Positions 25,928-35,048 of a stretch of 64,000 nucleotides of DNA are shown one piece after another. Origin of the DNA: a bacterium (GTDB taxonomy: Bacteria > Zhuqueibacterota > QNDG01 > JAFGCO01); NCBI GenBank assembly GCA_016932575.1, contig JAFGCO010000055.1, positions 310,001 to 374,000 of the forward strand, written 5' to 3'. The notes beneath the pieces are model-generated. The model was not told the DNA's origin, searched no databases, and saw only the letters and a program-made list of their open reading frames with translations. Position 1 is the first letter of the stretch. Each line of letters begins with the position of its first letter. The position numbers were made by a program, and so were the translations under genes.

Positions 25928-26878
25928 ATGACAATAATATATCAGGATAACTCATATACCATTGGCAATACGCCCGTGGTGCGGCTGAGCCGTATCTCTG
26001 AAAAGAGCCGGGCAGAAATACTTGTAAAAATTGAAGCGCGCAATCCATCCTGTTCAGTCAAATGCCGTATCGGTGCCAGTATGATTTGGGATGCTGAAAA
26101 AAAGGGGATTCTGAAACACGGAATGGCCATTGTCGAACCGACCAGCGGAAACACCGGCATCGCTCTGGCTTCTGTATCTGCGGCGAGAGGATATCCACTC
26201 ACATTAACCATGCCGGATACCATGAGCATGGAACGTCAAAAACTGCTTCGGGCCTTTGGTGCGAATGTGGTTTTAACCGATGGTATTCAAGGGATGCAGG
26301 GAGCGGTGAAAAAAGCCGAAGAAATATTTGAAAGCGATAGAGGCCGCTACATTTTACTGCAGCAGTTTAAAAATCCTGCAAATCCGGCCATACATGAAAA
26401 GACCACAGGACCGGAAATTTGGAGAGACACACGCGGCCAGGTGGATATTTTTGTTGCGGGTGTTGGCACAGGGGGGACGTTTTCTGGTACAGCACGATTT
26501 CTGAAATCGAAAAAACCAGTGACAGCCGTAGCCGTGGAGCCTGCCGGCAGTCCGGTTATCCGGCAGACGCTGGAGGGGAAAGTCCTTCGGCCCGGCCCGC
26601 ATAAAATCCAGGGCATCGGTGCGGGTTTCGTTCCCGAGAATCTGGATTTATCTTTGGTGGACCGCGTGGAAGCAGTGACAGATGACGACGCCATGGAAAT
26701 GGCCCGCCGTCTGGCCAGAGAAGAAGGCATCATTTCAGGCATTTCTTCAGGTGCTGCCGTTTTTACTGCGCTGCGTCTAAGTCAAATCGATGCCTTTGCC
26801 GGAAAAACCATTGTGGTGATCCTGCCGGATTCCGGTGAAAGGTACCTGTCAACTCAGTTATATGAGGGATTTGTTTGA
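25928..26878 (+). CDS. cysK: Cysteine synthase A (O-acetylserine sulfhydrylase)
   Basis: CysK makes cysteine from O-acetylserine and sulfide. The 316-residue PLP enzyme has [11 protein letters not shown], the PLP lysine K45 in [11 protein letters not shown], the substrate loop [25 protein letters not shown] for phosphate binding and [12 protein letters not shown] near the end. Length matches CysK. Its TGA overlaps the ATG of metX. Confidence 0.95.
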   Translation: MTIIYQDNSYTIGNTPVVRLSRISEKSRAEILVKIEARNPSCSVKCRIGASMIWDAEKKGILKHGMAIVEPTSGNTGIALASVSAARGYPLTLTMPDTMSMERQKLLRAFGANVVLTDGIQGMQGAVKKAEEIFESDRGRYILLQQFKNPANPAIHEKTTGPEIWRDTRGQVDIFVAGVGTGGTFSGTARFLKSKKPVTAVAVEPAGSPVIRQTLEGKVLRPGPHKIQGIGAGFVPENLDLSLVDRVEAVTDDDAMEMARRLAREEGIISGISSGAAVFTALRLSQIDAFAGKTIVVILPDSGERYLSTQLYEGFV

Positions 26879-28101
26879 TGAAAAATTCAGGACACCGGAC
26901 AGGCAAACCGGCGAAAAAAGTGAATTTACAGGGAAAAACCGAAGAGATGCGTGGGAATACAGGGTATTGCCCCGATCCAGGGGGTGTCGGCCTTGTCAAA
27001 ACCCGATATTACACTTTTTCGGAACCGCCTGATACGCTGATTCTGAAAAGCGGAGAGAAACTCGGGCCGGTCACTCTGGCGTATGAAACTTATGGCGCTT
27101 TGAACAAAAATCGATCAAATGCCATTCTCATTGCTCATGCGCTTTCCGGGGATGCTCATGCTGCAGGCTGTCATTCAAAGACCGATAAAAAACGCGGCTG
27201 GTGGGATTTTATGATCGGTCCGGGACGGCCATTTGATACAGACAAATATTTTATCGTCTGTTCCAATGTTATTGGCGGATGCAGCGGATCCACGGGTCCT
27301 ACGTCTGTCAATCCAAAAACCGGTAATCCCTACAATCTTGACTTTCCCGTGATTACCATTTCTGATATGGTTGATGCCCAGCGGTATCTTATCGACTCTC
27401 TCGGAATCGACCGTTTGCTTGCTGTGGCGGGTGGATCCATGGGGGGGCAGCAGGCCCTTCAATGGGCCGTGGCCTATCCTGAGCGGATTGCAGGTATTTT
27501 GCCCATTGCCACGACTGCCCGGTTGAATGTGCAGGGCATAGCCTTTGATGTGGTGGGCCGTCAGGCGATTTACGGCGATCCCAAATGGCAGAATGGCAAT
27601 TATCTCAACAGCCATGTGATTCCTGCCGAAGGTCTGGCTGTCGCCCGGATGCTGGCCCATATCACATATCTCAGCGAAGCCTCCATGCGTAAAAAATTTG
27701 GCCGGGAACTGCAGACCTGCCACAAGGAAGCCGATTTTATTACAGATTTTGAAGTTGGCAGCTATTTAAGGTATCAGGGTGAGAGCTTCATAAAACGCTT
27801 TGACGCAAACAGTTATCTGTATATTACAAAAGCCATCGATTATTTTGACCTGGCAGAAGAGTATGGGTCGCTCGAAAATGCATTTAACCAGGTCGAAGCG
27901 AGATTTCTGGTGCTTTCGTTTACCTCGGATTGGCTGTTCAATACGGCGCAGTCCAGAGAAATTGTCAATGCACTGAACGTCAATCAAAAGGATGTCTCGT
28001 TTTGCGAAATCAGCTCATCTTACGGTCATGATGCATTTCTTTTGCCCAATCCCATCATGGAACGTTTAGTCGCCGGTTTTTTGAACAATTTGAGGAATTA
28101 A
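26878..28101 (+). CDS. metX: Homoserine O-acetyltransferase
   Basis: MetX acetylates homoserine to supply MetY. The 407-residue alpha/beta-hydrolase has HALSGDAHAAG, the nucleophile elbow GGSMGGQQALQW (Ser at about 187), the Asp in TSDWLF and the catalytic His in SYGHDAFLLP. An N-terminal extension of about 40 residues precedes the usual start of the fold. The ATG at 26878 overlaps the cysK stop (TGATG), so translation is coupled. O-succinyl specificity is less likely given the adjacent metY/metW but cannot be settled from sequence. Confidence 0.93.
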   Translation: MKNSGHRTGKPAKKVNLQGKTEEMRGNTGYCPDPGGVGLVKTRYYTFSEPPDTLILKSGEKLGPVTLAYETYGALNKNRSNAILIAHALSGDAHAAGCHSKTDKKRGWWDFMIGPGRPFDTDKYFIVCSNVIGGCSGSTGPTSVNPKTGNPYNLDFPVITISDMVDAQRYLIDSLGIDRLLAVAGGSMGGQQALQWAVAYPERIAGILPIATTARLNVQGIAFDVVGRQAIYGDPKWQNGNYLNSHVIPAEGLAVARMLAHITYLSEASMRKKFGRELQTCHKEADFITDFEVGSYLRYQGESFIKRFDANSYLYITKAIDYFDLAEEYGSLENAFNQVEARFLVLSFTSDWLFNTAQSREIVNALNVNQKDVSFCEISSSYGHDAFLLPNPIMERLVAGFLNNLRN

Positions 28102-28102
28102 T

Positions 28103-28744
28103 ATGAATCCCAGAGTCAAACGCATTTCAGACCGGATCAGGCTGGACCTGAAAATCATTGCAGATTTGATTCAGCCGCACAGCCGGATTTTGGATCTGGG
28201 GTGCGGTCAAGGTGAGCTGCTGGCCAAACTGATGGAGAATAAACAATGCCGGGGTCAGGGTATTGAGATCGATGATCAAAATATTTGCGCCTGTGTGGAA
28301 AAAGGGGTTCCGGTCATTCATGCAGATTTGGATGAGGGGCTGCACGATTATCCGGATCGATCCTTTGATTATGTGATTCTCAGCCGAACTTTGCAGGTTG
28401 TGAAACGGCCGGATTTTATTTTGAAAGAAATGCTGCGTGTCGGGAAAATCGGTGTCGTAAGTTTTCCCAATTTCAGCGCTTTAAGTGTCCGGGCGCAGCT
28501 TTTTTTTAAAGGACGGATGCCTGTGACACGAAATCTGCCATATGAGTGGTTTGGCACCCCCAATATCCATTTGCTGACCATAAAGGATTTTAAAATGTTC
28601 TGTAAAAATGAGAAAATGCGAATCAGAAAACAGATCAATTTGGGATCAGAGAGAAGGCAGGGTGTATTACCGGATTTTATGCCCAACCTGTTTGCGCATT
28701 TGGCGATTTTTAAAATCGAGATGAAGCATGATGAAAACGAATGA
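28103..28744 (+). CDS. metW: Methionine biosynthesis protein MetW
   Basis: The 213-residue methyltransferase-fold protein carries the MetW SAM-binding loop RILDLGCGQGELL, DYVILSRTLQVV, the VSFPNF motif and LPYEWFGTPNIHLLTIKDF. MetW usually follows metX and is needed for full homoserine acetyltransferase activity in several bacteria. Here it starts one base after the metX stop, in the expected order. Its end overlaps larE by 17 bases. Confidence 0.93.
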   Translation: MNPRVKRISDRIRLDLKIIADLIQPHSRILDLGCGQGELLAKLMENKQCRGQGIEIDDQNICACVEKGVPVIHADLDEGLHDYPDRSFDYVILSRTLQVVKRPDFILKEMLRVGKIGVVSFPNFSALSVRAQLFFKGRMPVTRNLPYEWFGTPNIHLLTIKDFKMFCKNEKMRIRKQINLGSERRQGVLPDFMPNLFAHLAIFKIEMKHDENE

Positions 28745-29540
28745 GAAAATGAGAGAACTTCGTTCCATACTGCAATCCATGCAGAGTGCGGCAGTGGCAT
28801 TTTCGGGGGGTGTGGATTCCACTTTTTTATTAAAGGTTGCCAAAGAGACACTTGGAAAACAGATTATTTCAGTGATTGTGCGTTCCGGCATGTTTGTCAG
28901 TACAGAGTACGAAGAAGCAGTATTATTGGCGGATGCATTGAATATCAAACGAATCACCGTGGATTTCAATGTGCTTTTCTTGCCTGAAATCCGGCAAAAT
29001 CAGCCGGACCGGTGCTACCATTGCAAGAAGGCGATTTTTACAAAAATTATTGAAGTTGCCAGAGATCAGGGGATGGCCTGTGTGGTGGATGGCACTCATG
29101 CCGATGACCTGGATGATTACCGGCCCGGGGTGCGGGCGCTTCAGGAGCTGGGCGTGCGCAGTCCTTTAAAAGAGGTCGGATTAACCAAGTCAGAGATCCG
29201 GCGGCTGTCTGAAGAATATGGATTGTCTACAGCAAATAAGCCTTCTATGGCCTGTCTGGCTTCCCGTTTTCCCTACGGGATTGCCATTACATCCCAAAAT
29301 TTGAAGCAGATTGCGGCAGCAGAAGCATTTCTTCGTGATCTGGGATTTAATCAACTTCGTGTTCGTCATCATGATACATTGGTCCGTATTGAAGTATTGC
29401 CGGGGTCAATTCAGGCATTCATGGATTCTGATAATCGAAACAGGATTGTTGGCTTCTTCAAGAAAATGGGATACCATTATATTACGCTGGACCTGGAAGG
29501 CTACCGTACTGGAAGCATGAATGAAGTGCTGGGCAAATGA
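28728..29540 (+). CDS. larE: ATP-dependent sulfur transferase LarE
   Basis: LarE belongs to the PP-loop ATPases and, in lactate-racemase bacteria, puts sulfur on the nickel-pincer cofactor precursor. The 270-residue protein has the PP-loop SGGVDSTFLLK, DGTHADDLDDYRPG and ACLASRFPYG. Three Cys are placed as C96-x2-C99 and C176, the pattern of [4Fe-4S]-type LarE enzymes rather than the sacrificial single-Cys form. No larA, larB or larC is near; the gene is embedded in a methionine operon and overlaps metW, so a different sulfur acceptor is possible. Confidence 0.9.
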   Translation: MMKTNEKMRELRSILQSMQSAAVAFSGGVDSTFLLKVAKETLGKQIISVIVRSGMFVSTEYEEAVLLADALNIKRITVDFNVLFLPEIRQNQPDRCYHCKKAIFTKIIEVARDQGMACVVDGTHADDLDDYRPGVRALQELGVRSPLKEVGLTKSEIRRLSEEYGLSTANKPSMACLASRFPYGIAITSQNLKQIAAAEAFLRDLGFNQLRVRHHDTLVRIEVLPGSIQAFMDSDNRNRIVGFFKKMGYHYITLDLEGYRTGSMNEVLGK

Positions 29541-29660
29541 TTATTGTTCGTCTGTAGGATTTGATATTCTTTGTTGTCAAATTCATTCAGGGAATTTTTG
29601 ATTCGTGCAAAATCAATCAAGTGATAATAAAACATCACCCTTCTATCCTGATACCGTTTC

Positions 29661-29689
29661 TTGACAAACCCCGTGCTTTTCAGTAAATT
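29661..29689 (+). promoter_or_regulatory. Promoter of the cysteine desulfurase gene
   Basis: A perfect TTGACA (29661-29666), a 17-base spacer and TAAATT (29684-29689) precede the gene. Transcription would start near 29696. An AGGAG ribosome-binding site follows, close to the ATG at 29719. Confidence 0.75.
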
Positions 29690-29718
29690 GGGACACTCGA
29701 ACAGGAGATAAAAAGATC

Positions 29719-30870
29719 ATGACACCTATTTATCTGGATTATGCAGCCACAACACCGATTGATCCCGAAGTCAGGGAGGCTATGCTCCCTTATTTAAAAT
29801 CCTGTTTTGGCAATCCTTCCTCCAGTCACCAGTTCGGACAGCAGGCTCTTGAAGGTGTGGAGAATGCCCGGAGGATGGTTGCCGAACTGATCGGGGCTGT
29901 GCCTGGTGAAATTGTATTCACAAGCGGCGGCACTGAATCAAATAATACAGCGATTAAATCAGTCTGCTTTACAGAGCAAAAGAAAGGCAGCCACATTGTT
30001 ACCACTGCTTTTGAGCATCATGCGGTGTTGTGCCCCTGCCGTTTCATGGAAAAGAACGGTTTTCATGTGACCTACCTGCCCGTAGGTTCTGATGGTGTAG
30101 TGGATCCGGAAGATGTGCATCGGGCGTTGACGGAAAAAACGATTTTAATTTCGATTATGCATGCGAATAATGAAATCGGTACTGTTCAGCCGTTAAAGGA
30201 GATCGGAAAACTCGCCAAAGAAAAGGGGATTTTGTTCCATACTGATGCGGTTCAAACAGTTGGGCATATTGATCTGAATGTGCGAGATTTGAATCTTGAT
30301 TTTCTATCCCTCTCTGCGCATAAGTTATACGGTCCAAAGGGGGTCGGTGCGCTCTTTATTCGTGAGGGGGTGCCGTTTGAACCCCTGCTGCACGGCGGCG
30401 GACACGAGAGAGGAAGGCGAAGTTCGACACACAATGTCCCGGGCATTGTAGGTCTCGGTAAAGCCGCTGAAATGGCCAAAGCCGGACTGTCTGAGGAATC
30501 CGACCATGTGAGAATGCTTCGAGACCGATTGTGGCAGGTGCTGCAATCTTCGATATCCGGTATTCATCTGAACGGCAGCAGAAAATACCGGCTGCCCAAC
30601 AACCTTAATATCTCAATCGAGCATGTCGAGGGTGAATCTTTACACATGAATCTGGATATGGAAGGTATTGCCGTGTCGACAGGATCTGCATGTGCCTCTG
30701 AATCCGGTTTACCCTCGCATGTACTGCGGGCCCTGGGATTAATCCCTGAGCTGGCCAGGGGAAGTCTTCGGATAACATTTGGGAAATATACAACCAATAC
30801 AGAAATTAAGACCGTTGAGGAAAAATTACCCCGTATTGTCAAACGTTTTCGAGATATGGCCGCTTTTTAA
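29719..30870 (+). CDS. Cysteine desulfurase (IscS/NifS type)
   Basis: The 383-residue PLP enzyme takes sulfur from cysteine and hands it on as a persulfide. It has YLDYAATTP, TSGGTESNNTAIK, MHANNEIGTVQP, the PLP lysine in SLSAHKLYGPKG and the catalytic Cys loop STGSACASESGLPSHVLRALG. This is a group I enzyme. No iscU, nifU or hsc gene follows, so it may mainly feed MnmA, LarE or other acceptors. It has its own sigma70-like promoter. Confidence 0.93.
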   Translation: MTPIYLDYAATTPIDPEVREAMLPYLKSCFGNPSSSHQFGQQALEGVENARRMVAELIGAVPGEIVFTSGGTESNNTAIKSVCFTEQKKGSHIVTTAFEHHAVLCPCRFMEKNGFHVTYLPVGSDGVVDPEDVHRALTEKTILISIMHANNEIGTVQPLKEIGKLAKEKGILFHTDAVQTVGHIDLNVRDLNLDFLSLSAHKLYGPKGVGALFIREGVPFEPLLHGGGHERGRRSSTHNVPGIVGLGKAAEMAKAGLSEESDHVRMLRDRLWQVLQSSISGIHLNGSRKYRLPNNLNISIEHVEGESLHMNLDMEGIAVSTGSACASESGLPSHVLRALGLIPELARGSLRITFGKYTTNTEIKTVEEKLPRIVKRFRDMAAF

Positions 30871-30890
30871 AATAATCAATCAGGATGCTC

Positions 30891-32681
30891 ATGAAGCGAT
30901 ATTTAATTCTATTGGGCGTATTTGCATTTGGTGTTCAATCCCGGGAAATCATTCACCGGTTTCATCCCATTCAAGTGACTGCGTCGCGCCTGATATCCAG
31001 CCTGGCAGCGGAAACCCGTGAGGTAAGCGTCATTACCCGACACGAAATCGAACAACTTCCGGTTCGTTCGATACCCGAGCTTATGCAATATGTCGGCAGT
31101 ATGGATATCCAGCAGCGTGGATTCGGCAGTGTTCAGGCGGATTTTAATTTACGGGGGAGCAGTTTCGAACAGGTGGTGATTCTTCTCAACGGTGTCCGGC
31201 TGAACGATCCAAAGACAGGGCATCATAACGCGGATATTCCTGTAAGTTTGGAAGACATCGACCGTATTGAAATACTTCACGGCCATGCATCTTCCATGTA
31301 TGGACCTGAAGGATACGGCGGTGTTATCAATATTGTTACCCGCCAGGCTGCCGGAAATCAAACCCGGTTGTCAGTCACGGGAGGCAGTTATGGTACCATT
31401 GGCTCCAGTGTGTCCCAACAATTGAAGACGGGCCGCTTATCATCTGTGATGAACCTGGAGCATTATCAGTCGGACGGCTATCGGCCGGATACAGATTTTA
31501 AAAATTTTTCTGTGTCCTGTATCTCGCAATGGAAGGAAAGATATCACACCTTGCATCTGACGACCGGATGGATTGAAAAAGATTTTGGTGCCAACGGGTT
31601 TTATGCACCTTATCCATCCCGGGAGAAAACCAGGTCCCTGATGACCATTTTTCATCATACATATCATCCACTTCAATACATCCAATGGGACATGCGGATT
31701 TACGGCCGCCGGCATCATGATCATTTTATTCTGGACAGTCAGATTCCGGAATGGTATCAAAATAAACATTGGTCTCAATCTTATGGCGCCGAGAGCGTTT
31801 TATGTCTGCGTATGGCCTCTAAAACACAGGTCGCTGTCGGATGCGATTATATTAAAGAAACCATGGAAAGCTCAAGTCTGGGAGATCGCGAGCACAACCG
31901 GTTTGGTGTATTTGGCGAAATTGTTATGCAATTATTCAGAAGAATCATCATCAATTCGGGATTGCGGATGGATTGCCACGACCAATGGGGAACGCAAATT
32001 TCTCCCTCGGTCAATTTTGCTTATACTTTCCTTGAAGGTTTTAACTGTCGTGTTGCGGGAGGACGTATTTTCCGCGCGCCGACATTTACAGAGCTTTATT
32101 ACAATTCTCCTTCCAACATTGGCAATCCGGATTTAAAGCCCGAGCACGGCTGGAACATTGAAACCGGTTGTGATGTTTACAAACTGGGTTACATAATGAG
32201 CATGACTCTGTTTCAGCGCAGTGAAACCGATCGTATCGACTGGATCACAATGAAAAAGGAAGATCCCTGGAGCGCTGTGAACATAGGTTCTACGAAAATA
32301 CAGGGGCTTTCTGCTTCTGTTTCACGAGACCGGACAAATCCGTTCTCGTGGAAAATAAATTATACCTGGCTGAATCAGATTCAATCTGACAGAGTCTACC
32401 GGTCAAAATACCAATTTCGTGTACTCCGGCATCATCTCAATATGTGTGTCTGCTTTCACGGTCCTTGGGACATTGTTACCTCCTGCCAGACCGGTTATAG
32501 AAAACGACAGAAAGAATCCGGGTATTGGCTGTTGTCGGCCAAACTATCACGGGATTTCAAGACAGGAAGATGCTTTTTAGAAGCGATCAATTTACAAAAC
32601 ACTGTATACCAGGAAGTCATCGATATACCCATGCCGGGCCGCCATTTCATGGGTGGCGTGGAACTGAAAATGAAATACTGA
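30891..32681 (+). CDS. TonB-dependent outer-membrane receptor (BtuB/Cir-like)
   Basis: The 596-residue protein has a signal peptide (1-18), a TonB-box-like IQVTASRL and a plug domain (LPELMQYV-like, LRGSSFEQVVILLNGVRLND, RIEILHGHASSMYGPEGYGGVINIVTR). A 22-strand barrel follows with FRAPTFTELYYNSPSNIGNPDLKPEHGWNIE. Size and motifs resemble the BtuB/Cir group; cobalamin is a reasonable substrate guess beside methionine genes but is not shown. The ATG at 30891 is chosen because AGGA (30882-30885) covers an earlier ATG at 30885. It lies 20 bases after the desulfurase gene. Confidence 0.88.
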   Translation: MKRYLILLGVFAFGVQSREIIHRFHPIQVTASRLISSLAAETREVSVITRHEIEQLPVRSIPELMQYVGSMDIQQRGFGSVQADFNLRGSSFEQVVILLNGVRLNDPKTGHHNADIPVSLEDIDRIEILHGHASSMYGPEGYGGVINIVTRQAAGNQTRLSVTGGSYGTIGSSVSQQLKTGRLSSVMNLEHYQSDGYRPDTDFKNFSVSCISQWKERYHTLHLTTGWIEKDFGANGFYAPYPSREKTRSLMTIFHHTYHPLQYIQWDMRIYGRRHHDHFILDSQIPEWYQNKHWSQSYGAESVLCLRMASKTQVAVGCDYIKETMESSSLGDREHNRFGVFGEIVMQLFRRIIINSGLRMDCHDQWGTQISPSVNFAYTFLEGFNCRVAGGRIFRAPTFTELYYNSPSNIGNPDLKPEHGWNIETGCDVYKLGYIMSMTLFQRSETDRIDWITMKKEDPWSAVNIGSTKIQGLSASVSRDRTNPFSWKINYTWLNQIQSDRVYRSKYQFRVLRHHLNMCVCFHGPWDIVTSCQTGYRKRQKESGYWLLSAKLSRDFKTGRCFLEAINLQNTVYQEVIDIPMPGRHFMGGVELKMKY

Positions 32682-32805
32682 TTTGACGGGTTTTAACCAA
32701 TTCAAACCATATGTCTTGACTTGAACGGCTTGAATGGATTTGGGACCTCCTACGGTCTTGTTAATTGATGTGAGGACAGATTTGTGATTTACTGAGGGAT
32801 TAACT

Positions 32806-33714
32806 ATGGATAACCAGCAAATGATACAGGAAATCCTGAGACTGAAAAAAGAGAAAAATGCGGTCATTCTGGTGCACAATTACCAGCGTAAAGAAATCCA
32901 GGATCTTGCCGATCATCTGGGAGACTCCCTTGGACTTTCCCGTATTGCTTCAAAGACCGAGGCAGATGTAATCATATTCTGCGGTGTTAAATTTATGGCC
33001 GAGACTGCGAAAATTTTATCTCCCGATAAAAAAGTGCTGCTTCCCCAGCAGGCAGCCGGGTGCCCCATGGCTGAAATGGCCGGTGTGCAAGACCTGAAAG
33101 CCCTGAAAAATCAGCATCAGGATGCGATGGTAATCACCTATGTCAATTCTACCGCCGAGGTAAAAGCAGAAACCGATGTATGCTGCACATCGGCCAATGC
33201 AGTGACCGTTGTAAAAAATGTCAAGGCTGATAAAATCATCTTTGCCCCGGATAAAAACCTGGCCGCTTACGTACAGCGCTTCACTGAAAAGGAAATTATT
33301 CCCTGGGATGGATACTGTTATGTGCATGAAAAATTCACTCCCGAAGAAATAACAAAGGCCAAAGCCGCTTACCCAAACGCTGTTGTCATCGTGCATCCTG
33401 AATGCCCGCCTGATGTGATCGACATGGCAGATGAAGTCTTTTCAACAAGCGGGATGGTAACATTCACCAGGCAAAACGAAGCGTCAGAATTTCTGGTAGG
33501 AACCGAAGAGGGTATGCTTTACAGGCTGAAAAAAGAAAGTCCGGAAAAAACATTTTTTTCTCTGGGGACCGCTAAAATGTGCCGCGGTATGAAAATGACG
33601 CATCTTGAAGATCTATACCAGTCTTTGTTGAAAGAACAATTTGAGATCACGTTACCAGAGGATATCATGACTCGGGCGAGAGGCGCTCTGGAACGGATGC
33701 TTTATTATGTCTGA
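32806..33714 (+). CDS. nadA: Quinolinate synthase A
   Basis: NadA condenses iminoaspartate with dihydroxyacetone phosphate to quinolinate for NAD synthesis and needs a [4Fe-4S] cluster. The 302-residue protein has VHNYQRKEIQDLADHLGDSL, the cluster cysteines C86 (AAGCPMAEM), C200 (HPECPP) and C259 (KMCRGMKMT), and TYVNSTAEVKAETDVCCTSANAV. Length fits the short bacterial/archaeal form. It overlaps mnmA by 8 bases. nadB and nadC are not in the window. Confidence 0.95.
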   Translation: MDNQQMIQEILRLKKEKNAVILVHNYQRKEIQDLADHLGDSLGLSRIASKTEADVIIFCGVKFMAETAKILSPDKKVLLPQQAAGCPMAEMAGVQDLKALKNQHQDAMVITYVNSTAEVKAETDVCCTSANAVTVVKNVKADKIIFAPDKNLAAYVQRFTEKEIIPWDGYCYVHEKFTPEEITKAKAAYPNAVVIVHPECPPDVIDMADEVFSTSGMVTFTRQNEASEFLVGTEEGMLYRLKKESPEKTFFSLGTAKMCRGMKMTHLEDLYQSLLKEQFEITLPEDIMTRARGALERMLYYV

Positions 33715-34771
33715 CCGTGTGATTGTGGCCATGAGCGGGGGGGTCGACTCTTCTGTTGCAGCTGCCATGATGAAAAAGAAAGGATATGAGGTTATCGGTC
33801 TGACCATGCAGCTGGGATCCCGGAACGGCCGCTGTTGCTCGGAGCAGGATATTCTGGACGCGCGCCGGGTTGCCGATGCTTTATCGATCCCCCATTATAC
33901 AGTGTCGTATAAAAAGGCTTTTCAGAATGATGTGATCGATTATTTTGTTAAAGAATATATCCGTGGAAGAACGCCAAATCCCTGTGCTGTCTGCAATCCG
34001 AAGATCAAATTCGGGGTATTGCTGAACAAGGTCCGAAGTATGGGTGCCCGATATCTGGTTACGGGACATTACGCCAATATGAAGCGGGATCCCGGTACAG
34101 GGCGCTGGCTGCTGAAACGGGGCAGGGAGCGGGGAAAAGATCAGTCCTATTTTTTAGGACGACTGTCTCAGGATCAGCTTGCACATGCGCTGTTTCCGGT
34201 GGGTAATTATCCCAAAGACAAAATACGGATTTTAGCAGAACATATGGGGCTGCCGGTTGCCCGGAAAACCGAAAGTCAGGAGATTTGCTTTGTACCGGAA
34301 TCGGGTGTGGCCCGGTTTATTGAAAATGAGCGGGGTGAACCTTTCAGACCGGGTAAAATCATTCAGTCGGATGGAAAAAAACTGGGAGAGCATCAGGGTA
34401 TAATCGGATACACAATCGGTCAGCGAAAAGGATTGGGCATTTCAGCTGGCAGACCCATTTACGTCACCCATATTGACGGACGTAATCATACAATTACAGT
34501 GGGCGATAATCATGAACTGTATCATGACAGGCTCATTGCGTCGGAACCGAACTGGATTGCTGTTCCTGAACTTGTCGATAAAATGGAAGTTCGTACCCGA
34601 ATCCGATACAAGCACCGCCCGGCACTCTCGACGATTGAAATGATCGGGAAAAACCGAATTTGTGTTCATTTCAGAACTCCTCAACGGGCGATTACACCCG
34701 GACAGCTGGCTGTATTTTATCAAAAGGACATCGTGATCGGATCGGCCTGGATTGAACATATTGAACGTTAA
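33707..34771 (+). CDS. mnmA: tRNA-specific 2-thiouridylase MnmA, CxxC+C variant
   Basis: MnmA thiolates U34 of Lys, Glu and Gln tRNAs with ATP. The 354-residue protein has the PP-loop AMSGGVDSSVAA, RTPNPCAVCNPKIKFG, GKDQSYFL, QEICFVPE and GQRKGLGI. Where E. coli MnmA has a DxxC, this protein has C93-x2-C96, with the catalytic partner C194. The three cysteines match MnmA-like enzymes reported to use an iron-sulfur cluster. It follows nadA with overlapping frames and precedes a rhodanese remnant. The window also encodes one substrate, tRNA-Gln(TTG). Confidence 0.94.
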   Translation: MSDRVIVAMSGGVDSSVAAAMMKKKGYEVIGLTMQLGSRNGRCCSEQDILDARRVADALSIPHYTVSYKKAFQNDVIDYFVKEYIRGRTPNPCAVCNPKIKFGVLLNKVRSMGARYLVTGHYANMKRDPGTGRWLLKRGRERGKDQSYFLGRLSQDQLAHALFPVGNYPKDKIRILAEHMGLPVARKTESQEICFVPESGVARFIENERGEPFRPGKIIQSDGKKLGEHQGIIGYTIGQRKGLGISAGRPIYVTHIDGRNHTITVGDNHELYHDRLIASEPNWIAVPELVDKMEVRTRIRYKHRPALSTIEMIGKNRICVHFRTPQRAITPGQLAVFYQKDIVIGSAWIEHIER

Positions 34772-34985
34772 AATCAATATCGATTTTTACGATATTGATT
34801 TTGAAATAAAAATAAACCGGTTGGATAAGGACAGTGCCTTTCTGATTTACTGCGCCTGTGGCAGCCGAAGCGGTCAGGCATTATCCGTGATGGAAGATTC
34901 AGAATTTTTTACAGTCGACAATCTGGAGGAGGGACTGTATGCCCGGAAGAATGCGGAGTATCACGTTGTCGCATACAACCTTTGA
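34752..34985 (+). pseudogene. 5'-truncated rhodanese-like domain
   Basis: The frame keeps the C-terminal half of a rhodanese: NIDFYDIDFEIKINRLDKD, then FLIYCACGSRSGQA with the active-site loop C-x-x-G-x-R-S, and TVDNLEEGL. The N-terminal part with the first strand and the DVR/EF...GHI motif is absent. The only start is a TTG within the last codons of mnmA, with no clear ribosome-binding site. It looks like the remainder of a sulfurtransferase gene after a deletion fused it to the end of mnmA. A functional 77-residue sulfur carrier cannot be ruled out because the catalytic Cys is kept. Confidence 0.6.
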
Positions 34986-35014
34986 TTGACTTCCAGTGAA
35001 AAATCTGCTAATTT
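34986..35014 (+). promoter_or_regulatory. Promoter of panB
   Basis: TTGACT (34986-34991), a 17-base spacer and TAATTT (35009-35014) match the form seen upstream of rrf2. Transcription would start near 35021, giving a leader of under 30 bases. Confidence 0.65.
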
Positions 35015-35048
35015 ATAGCCGGGAGAATGATTTGACTTGGAAAATAAA

